Source: Arabidopsis thaliana (taxonomy: Eukaryota; Streptophyta; Magnoliopsida; Brassicales; Brassicaceae). Taken from it: DNA of 64,000 nucleotides. The DNA is taken from positions 682,101 to 746,100 of the forward strand of contig NC_003074.8 in assembly GCF_000001735.4 (NCBI RefSeq), in the 5' to 3' direction. The notes under the pieces were generated by a model. The model ran no database searches. It had not been told where the DNA came from and worked only from the letters and a program-made list of their open reading frames with translations. Within the stretch, counting starts at the first letter, position 1. Each line of letters starts with the position of its first letter. Position numbers and translations under genes: made by a program. Below are positions 26,866 through 39,338 of the stretch, one piece after another.

Positions 26866-29800
26866 ATGGCTGCCGAGAAGTTAAGAGACTTGAGTCAGCC
26901 GATTGACGTCGTTTTACTCGATGCCACTGTTGAGGCCTTTTACTCTACCGGATCTAAGGAAGAAGTGAGTCCCGTTGTTTATCATAATTTCTCTGAGAAT
27001 TTTAACGATGAACGAGTATCGCCACCACATTAAGCGGTCTCTTATTCACTGTTAATGCGTTCTATCGATTTGGGGGTTAGGCGAGGGTTTAGTATTTGCG
27101 ATACGAATTGGATGAGTTTTGCTTAATTCTTTTTCCTGGGTTAGAGATAGGTTTCGATTGTTTGTGGCTGTTCTTGTTATCTGGAAAAACACTAAACAAT
27201 GTAATTTGTGTGTAAAAACGATGTTTGCATATGTGTGCTTTCAATGAGATAAGAATGTTTGAAAACACCTTGCAGAGAGCTTCTGCGGATAATATCTTGC
27301 GGGATTTGAAAGCTAATCCTGATACTTGGCTTCAAGTTGTTCACATTCTACAGAACACCAGTAGTACGCATACCAAATTTTTTGCCCTTCAGGTCAGTGT
27401 TTTAGTGTTCTCTTATACCTGCTCTTCTCTTTATTTAGCATTCCCGTTGTTATATATAATGTCCCACTACATCCATTCCAAAGAAGACAGCATTAGCATT
27501 CTATTTAGTTGTCTTCCATCGTATAATTTCAGGTGCTGGAAGGTGTTATAAAATATAGGTGGAATGCATTACCCGTTGAACAACGTGATGGAATGAAAAA
27601 TTACATCTCTGATGTCATTGTGCAGGTATATTATTTGGAGAGCCATTAGGTTGTTTTTTGGTTAGAACTAAGATGTTAAGTTAACTGAATCGTTTTGATA
27701 CTGAATTTGCTGTGTAGCTGTCAAGGGATGAAGCATCTTTCAGAACGGAAAGGCTTTATGTCAACAAGTTAAATATCATCCTGGTTCAGGTATCTTCGGG
27801 GTTTCCTGCTAATAATACATATTTGTATTGAGTCCTTCTTTTGTGTTCACTATCTACTTACTTCTGATGTTTTCTCTGGTAAGGCTTTGCTAAAGCCAAT
27901 TTCGCCTGAAAGATTTTGCTCCTGCCAATTTATTGAAATTGTTTGTTTAGTTTTTGGGAATAACATATAATGTTATCTGTGTACAGATCGTGAAACAGGA
28001 GTGGCCGGCAAAGTGGAAAAGCTTTATTCCTGATTTAGTTATAGCTGCTAAGACTAGTGAAACTATCTGTGAGAATTGCATGGCTATTTTGAAAGTAAGT
28101 TCAGTCTTAAGTGCCTTTGCATTAATTAAGTTCATGGTGTACTTAAATAACATTTCTTCTTGTTTAGCTCCTAAGTGAAGAGGTCTTTGATTTCTCAAAA
28201 GGAGAGATGACTCAGCAAAAGATAAAAGAACTGAAACAGTCTCTAAACAGGCAAGTTAGACTTTTCAAGAAGTTTACTTTATTAGAATCAATACATAAAA
28301 ACGAACTGCTTTACTGATTTATACTGCTTTCTTATATGCAGCGAGTTTCAACTCATTCACGAGTTATGCCTATATGTCCTCTCAGCTTCCCAAAGACAAG
28401 AGCTTATACGTGCTACACTCTCTGCATTGCATGCCTATCTTTCTTGGATTCCGTTGGGATACATATTTGAGTCCCCTTTGGTAATATATTTGGATCAAGT
28501 GAATGAAAGAGGTTAACAAGTCTTTAATAACAAAATCCCGCATTACTGATCTGGTTATTCGCAGCTGGAGATCCTACTTAAATTCTTCCCTGTTCCAGCA
28601 TATAGGAATCTCACACTTCAATGTTTGTCAGAGGTATGCCGGTTTTTAGTTCAGCTTTACCTACTTGTCACTATTTTACTGTCATTATCTAACTACCTTT
28701 TTTTTTTTTCTGGCAGGTTGCATCTCTTAATTTTGGGGACTTCTACGATATGCAATATGTCAAGATGTACAGCATTTTCATGAATCAGTTGCAGGTAGTG
28801 CTGTTATCTTTGTTTTGTTACTTCTATTTGTTTTCATGGCCTTGTTCAGTGATGTCCTACTATAGAGTTTTACTTTTAATTAGTTAATGTACTCCTTATG
28901 GTGGTTTACTGGTTCTGTACTACATGTAGATTGACTTCATGTTACTGTTGCTTCTTGATTGATGCCCATACTTGTTTTCATGTCTGCAGGCAATTCTCCC
29001 TTTAAATTTAAATATCCCTGAGGCATATTCAACTGGAAGTAGTGAAGAACAGGCAAGTGTTTTTCTGTGCATTAGGTTTCTGGCCGTTCCATTTTTACTG
29101 TAACATTTCGAGATAATGACTGTATATCTTCTTTACCTTTAGGCTTTTATCCAGAACTTGGCACTGTTTTTCACTTCGTTTTTCAAGGTAATTCTCTTTC
29201 TTTGTTGAGTTAGATATGTCAGGTTGTTTTCCTGGTATTTTAGGCTTTGGATGTGTAACGAGGGATGATGGTTGGCATTTGTTTTTCTAGTCTTTTATCT
29301 TTCATATATTTTATGCATTTCAAACACAATAATGTGCTCTATGTTTTCGTTTGCAGTTACATATAAAAATCCTAGAATCTGCACCCGAAAATATTTCTCT
29401 ATTACTTGCGGGTCTGGGATATCTCATTAGCATATCGTATGTTGATGACACTGAAGTATTCAAGGTATGTGAATTACAGTTGTTAATACATTTTTCTGTT
29501 GATACTTGATGCAGTTTTAGGTTTCAGTATATTTATATTAATTATCAGAATGGTCCCATGTTATCTGTTGACGCTTTGGAAACTGACAGCTTTTGCTTGC
29601 TTACGAGTGAACAGGTTTGTTTGGACTATTGGAATTCATTAGTGTTGGAGTTGTTTGGGACGCGACATCATGCGTGTCACCCTGCACTAACTCCAAGTCT
29701 GTTTGGATTGCAAGTATGATTTCTTTATGTTCTTTTATAAAATGGAAATCAGGATTATATATAGTAGTAGTTGAACTTTGCCTTGATGCTTACCCTGTGT

Positions 29801-32800
29801 TTTGATTTACCTATTGCCAGATGGCTTTCCTTCCTAGTACAGTTGATGGTGTTAAATCTGAAGTCACTGAGCGGCAAAAACTTTATTCAGATCCAATGTC
29901 AAAATTAAGGGGACTCATGATTAGTCGCACGGCTAAGCCTGAAGAAGTGTTAATTGTTGAGGACGAAAATGGGAACATTGTTCGTGAAACTATGAAGGAT
30001 AATGATGTTCTTGTCCAGTATAAGGTACCAACTGAACATATGGCCTATCATTAGTTATTCTGTTATAGAACATATACGATGTCCTCCACACAGCATGGAT
30101 TTGTACAAATTAGCTTCTTTTTGACACTCTTTTTTTCTTGACCCATGATTTTGGAGAGAAAATTTGACACACTTTTTCCTCTCGTTGCTACTCCTTTTGA
30201 TGAGGAAGTTCGATTATATGATCTTACGTTTTTGTTTCAAACATAAGGTATTCGCATTTCATAGTTTACACCATTGCAGATAATGCGGGAGACATTAATC
30301 TACCTCTCACACCTTGATCATGAAGATACCGAAAAACAGGTACTTATTTTGAGGGATGCCAGATTTTCCTTATCCTCTGGACTCTAGAATGATTTTGTTC
30401 AAAATTTACGTTTAAAGTTCTTTACAATAGTTAATGCGTGGTAATGGTTGTATATGCTGTGAAATATGTGGAGTATTATGATAAAGTATAGTGCCTACGA
30501 AAGGTATCTCCTTGTTTAGAGGAGAAGACCAGTAGAGTGTCCCTAAATTTCTACAATATTTATTACGTAGAAGTATTAATAGTTGTGAAGTGTTAATTGT
30601 TAAGAGTCTTGGATGACCCTGTTGTATTGATATCAACTTTTTCTTTTTCTTTTACTTCTAAGATGTTGAGTAAGCTAAGCAAACAGTTGAGCGGGGAGGA
30701 ATGGGCATGGAACAATCTAAACACTTTATGCTGGGCTATTGGGTCTATTTCTGGGTCCATGGTAGTAGAACAGGTAAGATCTCCACTCTCAGTGTCCGTC
30801 TAATTGTGTTTTCAACAAACAACAGTTAAATGCAGTAGCACTTTTTGGTTCTTGGTATCTGGTAGCATCTTTCTAATGTTAGTAGGCTCTTAAGTGGTCT
30901 CGGTCTCCCATTGATTTATGGTCGACTGGTTTCACCACCAGTGTTTTGCAAAGTTTGTGTCCTTTACTAATCATCTCAACTCTGTCTTTCTTTTCCAGGA
31001 AAACAGATTTCTCGTGATGGTTATCCGTGATTTGTTAAGTTTATGTGAAGTCGTCAAGGGAAAAGACAATAAAGCTGTTATTGCGAGCAACATCATGTGA
31101 GTTTGTTTCTACATCATGGATCCTACACATTTTATTGTTGATTTTGGCTTGGAATGTTGGTACTTATGTAATGTGGGATTTTCACTAGAAGTACCCCTTG
31201 TTCCCTGCTAGCATTTGTTTCATGCATGATTCGGGTGAGTATTGATCTTTGCATTCTTGTTCGCTTCAGGTACGTTGTTGGACAATATTCAAGATTCTTA
31301 AGAGCCCATTGGAAGTTTTTGAAGACAGTTGTCCATAAGCTGTTTGAATTTATGCATGAGACGCATCCTGGTGTTCAGGTAATTCTTCCCTTGTTCAAGT
31401 TGGATTTGGAAGTCGGTAGGAATTACAGTTTCTTGCTTAAATCTTTCATATTAAGTAGAACCGGTTGGAAATTTTGATTTAATTACTATCCATTTATTAC
31501 ACCTTTGATATGAGTAGCTTATAGAAAATAGATTTGATAGATCATAGACAGGAAATACAAAAGTAACTGAGGATTTGTAAATGGAGCTCCTCCCACTCCC
31601 CCTAAGATACCTCACCAAAGACTCGATTCCTCTCTCTTCATTCTCTTAGACATCTTATATAGATGAGACTCCCTAAGCAAACCATAGTGACTTGACATTA
31701 CCCACATCAAACCATAGTTACTTTATAATACTTAGCAATTACTAATAAACCGTCGGAGCCTTAAATCCCACAGCTTTATCACATCTCATATTCATAAAAA
31801 TGTTATGACTCATTTTGTTGCTTTCCCTCTGGTCTATGGGTTGTCTGGTTTATCTAAAATCTGCTCAAGCTGATACCCTACGTTTTCCTTTCAGGACATG
31901 GCTTGCGACACATTCTTAAAAATTGTTCAGAAGTGTAAGCGAAAATTTGTTATTGTTCAGGTAATGTATTCGTCCGTTTGATACTTTTAATTCTTACTTT
32001 ATCATCTAATGAGGGTCTTCTGTGCTTTTCAGGTTGGAGAAAGTGAGCCATTTGTGTCTGAACTTCTATCAGGCCTTGCTACAATCGTCGGAGATCTTCA
32101 ACCTCATCAGATTCATACATTTTATGAATCTGTACGTATTTTTAGTCGTGTCTCTTTTATAGAGATGGGAAGCTATTCGTTATCGTGACCTCACTCTTTG
32201 TCTCTCTCTCCAGGTTGGTAGTATGATCCAGGCAGAATCAGATCCTCAGAAGAGGGGGGAATACCTCCAGAGGTTGATGGCTCTCCCGAATCAGGTCTGT
32301 TAAGTAAAAAGGTACTGTTCATCTTTGGTTTTTGTAATAGCTTACTAAATGTATTTTTTGTATGATGTAGAAATGGGCAGAAATTATAGGACAAGCACGT
32401 CAAAGTGCAGATATCCTCAAGGAACCAGATGTGATACGTACTGTGCTTAATATCCTCCAGGTCTGAATCTTACGGAGTTTTAGTTGAAATTTGCTTTTCT
32501 TTTTGAACGTATTAGAATTTTATACATAAAAATAGCATTCGTTATGGTTGAGCTGGTGCATCGGTAGACTTTGGTTTAGCTGCATAGTGTAACTTATATT
32601 TTTGTGCAGACAAATACGCGCGTTGCAACTTCACTAGGAACATTCTTCCTGTCTCAAATTTCGTTGATCTTCTTGGATATGCTGAATGTTTACAGGTAAA
32701 CTCTTTATACAACACTTATATTGCAGTTAAAAGTTATAAGACACACATACACTCATTATGTTTATGGACTTAATTCTTCCTCTACTGCACCAGAATGTAT

Positions 32801-34779
32801 AGTGAACTCGTTTCAAGCAGCATTGCTAATGGTGGCCCATACGCTTCGAGAACATCTCTTGTTAAACTTTTAAGGTAGGAGGGCATTTTATATACAAAAT
32901 AAAATTAATGTCCCTATATAAGAAACTGGAATAATACTACATCTTTATGCTTGATGGAACAGGTCTGTTAAGAGGGAAATTCTTAAGCTGATAGAGACGT
33001 TTTTAGATAAAGCTGAAAACCAGCCACACATTGGAAAACAGTTTGTTCCACCAATGATGGATCAAGTACTTGGCGACTATGCAAGAAATGTTCCTGATGC
33101 AAGAGAATCAGAAGTCTTGTCACTCTTTGCGACAATAATCAACAAGTATGTCACTTTTCTGTATCAGCCTGTATTATTAATCCAGGATGTTTGGTCTGCT
33201 CTTGTAAGAATATTTTTAGTTATCATCATGTATTAATCAAACTAGTTGATGCATAAAATGTTCAATACTGTATAATCTCAAAAGAATTTTTACCACTAGA
33301 TGTAACATGAAAATCTACTATCTTCTAAACCCAACTTGTTGATGTGCACGTGTAGATACAAGGTTGTAATGCGAGATGAAGTTCCCCTCATATTTGAAGC
33401 TGTTTTCCAGTGCACATTGGAGGTAACTGATTCTATGGTCCATTGAAAATATTTCTCACATGTGCAGTTTTAAGCTATCAGTCCACCCTTTCGAAATATT
33501 ATAAACAATGCTATGTGATACTCAGTCGTAGTTCTATGCATACATGGAAGTGACTAGTGAATTCGTTTTCATCTTTTTTCTGCAGATGATTACTAAGAAT
33601 TTTGAAGATTACCCAGAGCACCGTCTCAAGTTTTTCTCGTTACTTCGTGCTATTGCTACATTTTGTTTCCGTGCGTTGATACAGTTGTCAAGTGAGGTTG
33701 GTGATTATGTTCTTGCATTAGTATTCTTTGCGTGATCTTAGAAAGCTAATAACGACCTTTCCATATTATTAGTTTTCTAGTTATCCCTGAGCTTGTCTTG
33801 TTTTTGTGTCTCTTCATCAGCAACTGAAGCTAGTGATGGATTCAGTTATCTGGGCATTTAGGCATACTGAAAGAAATATCGCTGAAACTGGGCTCAATCT
33901 CTTGCTCGAGATGCTGAAAAACTTTCAGGTTTTGGAATTTCCTTCTCGTTTTGTTGGCATTTTTAGCCTCTTTATGTGTGTGCATGATTTAACATGTTGC
34001 TCTTTGACTTGTGGCAGAAATCTGACTTTTGTAACAAATTCTACCAAACATACTTTCTGCAAATTGAGCAAGAAGTATTTGCTGTCTTGACCGATACCTT
34101 CCACAAGCCTGGGTTCAAGTTGCATGTGTTGGTGTTGCAGCACTTATTTAGCCTGGTAAATAATACGTATACTACTTGTATAAAAATCTACCACTTGGCT
34201 AGTCACTGCGGAATTAACGGATCAATAAAATATTTAGGTTGAGAGCGGATCATTGGCAGAACCATTGTGGGATGCTGCAACGGTACCGCATCCTTATTCA
34301 AATAATGTCGCCTTTGTGCTTGAGTACACCACCAAGCTTCTAAGCTCATCATTCCCCAACATGACTACAACAGAGGTAACGTGAACTAAACCAGAGGATT
34401 TTCAATTCTTCGATTGCCACTGATATTGAAAATAAAACACTGACAAAACACAACAAAACAGGTGACACAGTTTGTGAATGGACTTTACGAGTCGAGAAAC
34501 GATGTTGGCAGATTTAAGGATAACATACGCGACTTCCTTATACAGTCCAAGGAATTTTCTGCTCAGGTATATAAGTAATTGCTACAGATTAGATTGGTAT
34601 CTTCTTTTATACCACATTTCATCAAAAACTCTAATGAATGGATTATTTTTGTTCAGGATAACAAAGATTTATATGCTGAGGAAGCTGCTGCCCAAATGGA
34701 GAGAGAGAGACAAAGAATGCTTTCGATTCCTGGACTTATAGCTCCCAGCGAAATTCAAGACGACATGGCCGATTCTTAA
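26866..34779 (+). CDS. XPO1B: Exportin 1B (CRM1-type nuclear export receptor), 32 exons
   Basis: I traced 32 exons from ATG 26866 (context CCGCCATGG) to the stop at 34777-34779. They join in frame to 1076 aa, the recalled length of XPO1B (At3g03110). It is a karyopherin-beta made of HEAT repeats that exports leucine-rich NES cargo with RanGTP. Residues 1-110 form the importin-beta N-terminal/CRIME region. The NES groove region is [20 protein letters not shown] with C532, the cysteine that leptomycin B attacks in this family. The C-terminal end is [17 protein letters not shown]. Selected exons: 28168-28250, 28342-28480, 28990-29052, 29143-29187, 29821-30024, 34657-34779. Two introns have GC donors (separate entries). 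XPO1A and XPO1B are reported to be redundant in gametophytes and involved in heat tolerance. Confidence 0.96.
28251..28341 (+). other. GC-AG intron (intron 6 of XPO1B)
   Basis: Exon 6 ends ...CTCTAAACAG and the next bases are GCAAGT, the consensus GC donor. Joining to CGAGTTTC at 28342 gives SLN-SEF, as in XPO1 relatives. The next GT (GTTAGA, 4 bases on) would break the frame. Retention reads into a TGA after about 22 codons. Confidence 0.88.
29053..29142 (+). other. GC-AG intron (intron 10 of XPO1B)
   Basis: Exon 10 ends GAAGAACAG followed by GCAAGT. Joining to GCTTTTATCC at 29143 gives EEQ-AFIQ, the conserved reading. The GT four bases on shifts the frame. Retention meets a TAA after about 17 codons. 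Confidence 0.88.
31500..31772 (-). mobile_element. Possible solo LTR or fragment inside XPO1B intron 18
   Basis: Intron 18 (31379-31894) is the longest in the gene. Its centre, read on the minus strand, starts TGTGGGATTTAAGGCTC (from 31772) and contains a TATA-like TCTATATAAG, a purine-rich AGAGAATGAAGAGAGAGG block and a short internal repeat (ACTATGGTTTG, twice). This layout resembles the LTR of a Ty1/copia element in antisense. I could not find a clean target-site duplication or a firm left end, so the limits are approximate. Confidence 0.35.
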
Positions 34780-35244
34780 GTCTTGTTTTTATATTTTATA
34801 AGAAGAAGGCTCTCGAAAAGAGAAATGGAATTTTTTTTGTAGAGATCTTGAGAAATGGAAAGCTTAGAAAAGACAAGTGTTAGGTTTTCTAAATTACAAT
34901 CTTTTTTGTTGGATTTGTTACTATTAAATGAAAAATGTTTAGGATCTCAAAATTAATCGAACCTCAAACCGGTTATAAACCGGTCTTAATTTCAAAGACT
35001 TGTAAACCGAAATAAAAATGTAAGACCAAGTGGAATCTCTCTATACTGTACATAAGGAATCCATTGTACCGAAAACGCAACCTTTGCTTTCTTGGGAAAC
35101 TCTCTGCAATTCCTGGAGAAATCGACCATCATCATCTTAGCTTTGATTCTCTCTGTGTTTCTTCACTTTCAATTTCTGTTTTGGTTTATCGATAAGAGAA
35201 AGTAAAATTCGTCTGTGGGGGTTTAAGCTTTTTTGGGGTGAGAG
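34780..35244. other. XPO1B 3' flank and ARF promoter/leader
   Basis: The spacer lies between two co-directional genes. An inverted motif CAAACCGGTTATAAACCGGTC lies near 34968. The right 200 bases are the pyrimidine-rich ARF leader. No other gene was seen. Confidence 0.5.
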
Positions 35245-36814
<1,570 letters not shown>

Positions 36815-36891
36815 CACCCCTACCATTTGCAAAGAAAAAAATCCCTGACTAGCTAAATTGACATACGAAAGTACCAAATCAAGCTCATGGT

Positions 36892-37461
36892 GTCTCCTGT
36901 CTACTCACCATTATATACTTTACATCCATGGCCACACCCTTCTTCGTGGCCACTGATATGGTAATATCACAAAACTAATGAAAATCTCTCAAGACTTTTG
37001 TAATGGAAGTGTTTTTGTTTTTCTTTCGTCTTCACATGGCTCTGCTTCTTAAAGCTAATGTTAGTATCAATTAGGCTCCTTTTTGCATAATATGACTTTG
37101 GAGCTTTATTGTAAATTCTGATGGATACAAAATGTATAAATCTGACAAAAATTGCAAAATTCTCATGAGATTATTAAAGTCTCCCTTATAGCTATGATAG
37201 ATGATTGATCTTTTTACGTCCCTGTCTTCCCCTGTTGAGCTCGGGCACTATAAATTTGGTAACTACCGAGTTTGTCTCTTTTGAGTTCATATAAAATACA
37301 GCTAAATCGAGTTTTTTTTTAAAGCCATGAAGAAATTACGAATGAGATGAAAAGAAATAGAAAAAAAAATTACAAAAAAAAAAAAAAGAAAAATACAACA
37401 ACCGAAGGAAACAAAAGAATTATCAATATTTTTCAAAGAGAGAAGGAAATGATTTCAAAAT
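36892..37461 (+). repeat. Direct duplication of the ARF 3' flank, copy 1
   Basis: The block beginning with CACCATTATATACTTTA (about 36908), through TTTTGTAATGGAAG, CTTCACATGGCTCTGCTTCT and CCATGAAGAAATT, to GAGAGAAGGAAATGATTTC (about 37440-37458) recurs in the same order and orientation at 38979-39315. Copy 1 includes about 230 extra bases between the shared blocks. Confidence 0.85.
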
Positions 37462-37473
37462 TTTGTTTTAAAC

Positions 37474-37898
37474 TTTTAGTGAAAATCAATATTATTTTTT
37501 AAAAATAAGTTTAAGAGTCAAAATCTATATGACTTGAATACAATGCCGAACTTCAAACACCACAAAACTTACGGACCAACTAAGGACGTTTTTAAAATTT
37601 AATACTTAAACTAATTTTTAAAAAGTAATAGTGAAATTAACATGGTTTTAGTTAAAAAATTATTCTGTGTTAAATTTTTTTAGTGAAAATCACTATTATT
37701 TTTAAAAATGAGTTTACGTATCAAATCTATATAACGTAAAAACAATGTCGAACTTCGAACACCGCAGAGCTTACGGACTAATTAAGGATGGGATGCCTAA
37801 GCGCGGTTAATTTTCGACGTTTTTAAAATTACAACACTTAAACTAATTTTTTAAAAGTAATAGTGAAATTAACATGATTTTAGTTAAAAAAAAATTAA
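37474..37898 (+). repeat. AT-rich tandem repeat, two units of about 203 bases
   Basis: Unit A (from 37474) and unit B (from 37677) both start TTTTAGTGAAAATCA and share the core CTTACGGAC and the run AAAGTAATAGTGAAATTAAC. Unit B carries 29 bases absent from A (37789-37817, GC-richer, with AAGCGCGG). It has no protein coding and no known element that I can name. Confidence 0.8.
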
Positions 37899-38407
37899 CT
37901 ATTTTCTTAAAGATTAAGTTTTAAATTTGTTTTTTTAAATGTTTTAATAAAAGTTTTAAATTAATTAGTTTTAGTTTTACCCAAAATAATTTTTTAAAAG
38001 AAATAAAAACAAAAATAAGAATGAAAAAAAATAATGTACCTTGTTAGAAGTGGTAACAAAGAAGGCCCATTCGAAGACTCAGATTCTCATCAAAAACAAT
38101 TTGGGGCTTAACCAAAATTCAACCCATTAGTTTTCTTGAGACCAAAACACTTGAAGCCCAACTTCTTTCCTTTGTTGTTGACTTTTCTTTCTTCTCGGTC
38201 GTTGACTCTCTTCTTCTTCTTCGACATCCTTCGATCACGAGCCTTTGCTTCTTCTTCTTCTTGTTCTCATCAAGGATGTCAACTTCAACAGTCCGCCTTT
38301 CTCCCTCTCATCATTAGCCGCCGTCTACAAAGTGTTGCGGTGGAGATCATGTGAAATTAGGGTTCGACTGTAGAAGTAGTCACAGGATATCGAATGCACA
38401 AGAGAGA

Positions 38408-38572
38408 ATGGCGATCAATCTAAGAAACGTGACGATCGATCTTCTTCTCAAGGAAGAAGGCCAGTTTCGCAGAGAGTGGCTCTACCTCTACATGGATCAT
38501 CGGCTTCACGAGATTGGCGATCGAAAATTGGCAAAGTTTGTTAGACGAGTATTTATAAGGAAAGGTACTTGA
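38408..38572 (+). CDS. Orphan exon-like ORF, 54 codons, unknown
   Basis: The frame begins at an ATG in good context (GAGAGAATGGCG) and encodes a soluble, charged peptide (DLLLKEEGQFRREWLYLYMD, then LAKFVRRVF) ending in TGA. Just before the stop is AGGAAAG|GTACTT, which could be a splice donor, so this may be the first exon of a lost or unrecognised gene. About 350 bases upstream are GCCCA-type site II motifs (near 38067 and 38156), and the leader is pyrimidine-rich, as in real promoters. I recognise no family. It lies between the two copies of the ARF 3' flank. Confidence 0.25.
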   Translation: MAINLRNVTIDLLLKEEGQFRREWLYLYMDHRLHEIGDRKLAKFVRRVFIRKGT

Positions 38573-38620
38573 GAAGAAGAAAAAAGGAAATCCTCGCTTT
38601 TAATCAAAAAAAAGGAAATT

Positions 38621-38659
38621 GATCACAACGGTCAATTAGTGATCACAACGGTCATTAGT
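38621..38659 (+). repeat. 20-base tandem repeat with AACGG cores
   Basis: GATCACAACGGTCAATTAGT is followed at once by a 19-base near copy (one A missing). AACGG is the core of the mitosis-specific activator motif, but there is no evidence that this copy is used. Confidence 0.7.
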
Positions 38660-38978
38660 GATGATGGCAACGTATATTTGATTTGACCATAACAATAGAA
38701 TCTGAATGGATATAATTTAGTATTGAAAGTCTTTTCTTTCCATTGTTTCTATTGACAAATAATCTCAATCCCCTTTTTGGCTTAGCCTTACTTACTCATG
38801 TATACAGAGACTCTTTTCGTTCACGTGTCCTCTACACTTATGTTTCAATGAATGATAATTCCAAGTTCATATGCTCATCATCATCCACATTTCAGAGTCT
38901 ATTCATTCTTCTCAGCATTCATGAAGCAATAGTTCTCTGGCACTCTGCAAATTTTGAAGCACCCACTGCTAATTCCTT

Positions 38979-39315
38979 CTCCCTGTCTTTTCACCATTAT
39001 ATACTTTAGATTCCATGGCCTAAGTCTTCTTCTTCGCCACTGAACAAAATGAAAATCTCTCTAAACTTTTGTAATGGAAGCGTTTTTCTTCTTCTTTTGT
39101 CTTCACATGGCTCTGCTTCTGGAATCTAATGTTAGTAAATTCTCAAGGCATAATGAAAAGTGCAGCCATGAAGAAATTTCGAATGAGATTGAAAGAAAAA
39201 GATGTCATTAGAGCTTCTCTTTGAGTTTCTATAAAAAAAGAACAACACAACAACACCCTAAAGGAAACAAAAGAAACATCAACATTTTTCCAAGAGAGAA
39301 GGAAATGATTTCAAA
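38979..39315 (+). repeat. Direct duplication of the ARF 3' flank, copy 2
   Basis: Same block order and orientation as at 36892-37461, about 80-85% alike by eye in the shared parts, and abutting the 3' end of the minus-strand acidic protein gene. So the sequence that forms the ARF 3' end in sense also forms this gene's 3' flank in antisense. Confidence 0.85.
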
Positions 39316-39338
39316 AAGGCTAAAACAGTTTTTCTTCA

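Larger units (their letters stand above)
36815..39338. other. Repeat-rich spacer downstream of the ARF gene
   Basis: This stretch of more than 2.5 kb holds the ARF 3' flank, a duplicated copy of that flank about 2.1 kb further on, a very AT-rich tandem repeat of about 203 bases, and a gene-like segment at 38.05-38.6 kb. These are listed separately. Apart from the short ORF at 38408 I see no coding potential. Confidence 0.6.

Noticed and set aside
37741-37820. Possible 5S rRNA-like fragment (CCGCAGAGCTTACGG, AAGCGCGG)
   Set aside because: A few words resemble 5S rRNA but the order and spacing do not; too short to support an RNA or SINE call.
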